5,742 nt of DNA from Christensenella sp. UBA941 (lineage in GTDB: Bacteria > Bacillota > Clostridia > Christensenellales > UBA941): assembly GCA_002293365.1 (NCBI GenBank), contig DBDD01000190.1:1-5742 (forward strand), written 5' to 3'. The number at the start of each line of letters is the position of its first letter. Position 1 is the stretch's first letter. Shown here piece after piece: positions 4,597-5,742 of this stretch. The notes beneath the pieces were generated by a model that did no database searches, was not told the origin of the DNA, and saw only the letters and a list, made by a program, of their open reading frames with translations. The translations under genes and the position numbers were made by a program.

Positions 4597-5742
4597 CTAT
4601 ACGATAGCGAAGTATATCCGGCTCTCACAGGATGACACAATTTCCGATAGTCTAAGCATATCCAACCAGCGGCTTCTTCTCGACAGCCGCATTGAGGATA
4701 TGGACATACCGGGCGCGCAGATACTGGAATTTGTAGATAACGGTTTTACAGGCACAAATGTCGAGCGTCCCGGATTTCAGGAAATGATTGAACTTGTGCG
4801 GTGCGGCGGAATCAACTGTATCGTAGTTAAGGATTTTTCGAGGTTCGCCCGTAATGCCATTGAGAGTGGGTTTTACATCGAAAAGGTATTTCCCTTATAT
4901 CGCGTTCGCTTTATTGCCGTTGGCGACCGGTTCGATTCAAACGATTACATAGACAGTATTGGCGGCATCGACGTTGCTTTCAAGTTTATGATGAATGAAT
5001 ATTATAGCAGCGACTTGTCCAAGAAGGTAAAAAGCGCCAAGCACACCCTGATGAGAAATGGAGATCACATCGTAGGCGGGGCGATTTATGGCTATCGTAA
5101 GAATGACAGCGGCAGATGGGAGCCTGACCCGCCTGCTGCCGCAGTCGTCCGCGAGATTTTTGAAATGGCGCTCGACGGCAGGACTACGGCGCAAATCCGC
5201 GACAAGCTGTTTTCCGACCGCCGCCTCGCTCCGAGGGAATATGAATATATGAACAAGGGCCGGGATATCACAGCGAAGTATAATTGGGCGACCCGTCAGA
5301 TATGGCGTATTCTCACCAATGAGCAATATATGGGAACCTACGTCGCCGGAAAACGTGAAACCTCTCGCGTTGGCACTATAGCGACGATTGAGAAAGATAG
5401 GTCTGCGTGGATCATCATTCCTGACAGCCACCCGCCCATCGTGAGCAAAGAAGAATTTGAGCGGACGCAAGCAATCATCAAATCCCCGAAAGAAGCCCTC
5501 CCTGCTGACAGAGCCCGTAGCGTTCATGCAGAGAAGCTCCTTTGTAGGATTGAGAGCGCAGAGAGGAAACCAGCCGCCGCATTGTATGGTTATCGGATTA
5601 ACGGCGAAAAAGAAATAGAAATTGACGCTACTGCCGCCGAGGTTATCAGGATGATTTTCGATTTAGCTCTGCAAGGCTACACCGCCCGCGACATTGCGGC
5701 GGAACTCCAAGCGGCAAAGCATTTGCCTCCGGGCGAGTATTT
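4589..5742 (+). CDS. Large serine recombinase 4 with duplicated recombinase domain (3' end cut by window)
   Basis: The frame stays open from ATG 4589 to the edge, giving 384 complete codons. It is a serine recombinase. The catalytic domain (about 3-155) has YIRLS with R11 and nucleophile S13, FVDNGFTG (48-55) and SRFARN with R85 and R88, so it looks active. The recombinase domain spans about 162-258 (GAIYGYRK onward), followed by the usual linker HPPIVSKEEFERTQ (281-294). At the place where sister proteins have the CGxCG zinc knuckle, this one has EKLLCRIESAERKP (315-328) with a single Cys (C319). It then restarts a recombinase-like domain at ALYGYR (331-336). Residues 330-384 align without gaps to 164-218, with 24 of 55 identical by hand count. 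The start overlaps the previous gene by 8 bases. A zinc ribbon or coiled coil may lie beyond the window. Assignment to the family is secure; the complete architecture is not visible. Confidence 0.93.
   Translation, partial: MNDYTIAKYIRLSQDDTISDSLSISNQRLLLDSRIEDMDIPGAQILEFVDNGFTGTNVERPGFQEMIELVRCGGINCIVVKDFSRFARNAIESGFYIEKVFPLYRVRFIAVGDRFDSNDYIDSIGGIDVAFKFMMNEYYSSDLSKKVKSAKHTLMRNGDHIVGGAIYGYRKNDSGRWEPDPPAAAVVREIFEMALDGRTTAQIRDKLFSDRRLAPREYEYMNKGRDITAKYNWATRQIWRILTNEQYMGTYVAGKRETSRVGTIATIEKDRSAWIIIPDSHPPIVSKEEFERTQAIIKSPKEALPADRARSVHAEKLLCRIESAERKPAAALYGYRINGEKEIEIDATAAEVIRMIFDLALQGYTARDIAAELQAAKHLPPGEY
5078..5242 (+). repeat. First copy of the internal recombinase-domain duplication
   Basis: This encodes residues 164-218 of recombinase 4, from GAIYGYRK to PREY, the start of the normal recombinase domain. 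Shared positions with the second copy include YGYR, IF, the A-L-x-G-x-T pattern and P-x-EY. The repeat is evident in protein rather than at the DNA level. Confidence 0.75.
5576..5742 (+). repeat. Second copy of the internal recombinase-domain duplication, cut by window
   Basis: This encodes residues 330-384 of recombinase 4, from AALYGYR to PGEY, offset from the first copy by exactly 166 residues without a gap. It occupies the region where the zinc ribbon starts in recombinases 1 and 3. The copy continues past the right edge. Confidence 0.75.

Noticed and set aside
4937..5527. Open frame on the - strand (196 residues)
   Set aside because: It is a shadow of recombinase 4, whose motifs are continuous on the + strand.
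1..5742. tRNA, rRNA, CRISPR array or insertion sequence
   Set aside because: No cloverleaf-like segment, regularly spaced repeats, or transposase gene with terminal repeats was seen on either strand.

Overview
The window reads as the integration module of a mobile genetic element in a low-to-medium GC Gram-positive bacterium, most likely a member of the Clostridia. The supporting evidence is strong AGGAGG-type ribosome binding sites 8 bases ahead of every gene, GTG and TTG starts, a small DUF6870-like protein next to recombinase genes (a pairing I associate with Clostridia), and tightly packed large serine recombinases. GC content looks close to one half, but I estimated this by eye. All supported genes are on the + strand.

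Layout. Bases 2-151 hold what looks like the broken or partial 3' end of a gene, with an in-frame TAG at 35-37. An unrecognised 101-residue protein (179-484) follows. A non-coding stretch (485-614) contains two back-to-back inverted repeats, one of them a perfect 17+17 bp palindrome. A 68-residue DUF6870-like protein (615-821) comes next. A compact leader (822-947) carries a good sigma-A type promoter (TTGACT-N17-TAAAAT), an operator-like palindrome at the expected transcription start, and a 10-bp hairpin that buries part of the ribosome binding site of the next gene.

The rest of the window (948 to the right edge) is an unbroken array of four serine recombinase genes, which abut or overlap by 0, 11 and 8 bases. 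Rec1 (536 aa) and Rec3 (542 aa) are complete large serine recombinases with a catalytic domain, a recombinase domain, a four-cysteine zinc ribbon, a coiled coil and a C-terminal tail. Rec2 (139 aa) is a catalytic domain only, with Ala where the nucleophilic Ser normally sits and a Ser one residue later. Rec4 (384 complete codons visible, cut by the window) has an intact catalytic domain. Where the zinc ribbon should begin, it carries a second copy of the start of its own recombinase domain.

How the genes may work together (inference). One promoter and coupled translation would give co-expression of several recombinase subunits with different DNA-binding parts, suggesting a hetero-oligomeric integrase and excisionase machine rather than a single integrase. 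The small Rec2 could be a non-catalytic partner or regulator. The hairpin and palindrome in the leader would keep expression low or responsive. The least ordinary elements are the Rec2 active-site shift, the duplicated recombinase domain of Rec4 and the layered leader. No attachment site, conjugation gene or cargo gene can be recognised inside the window.
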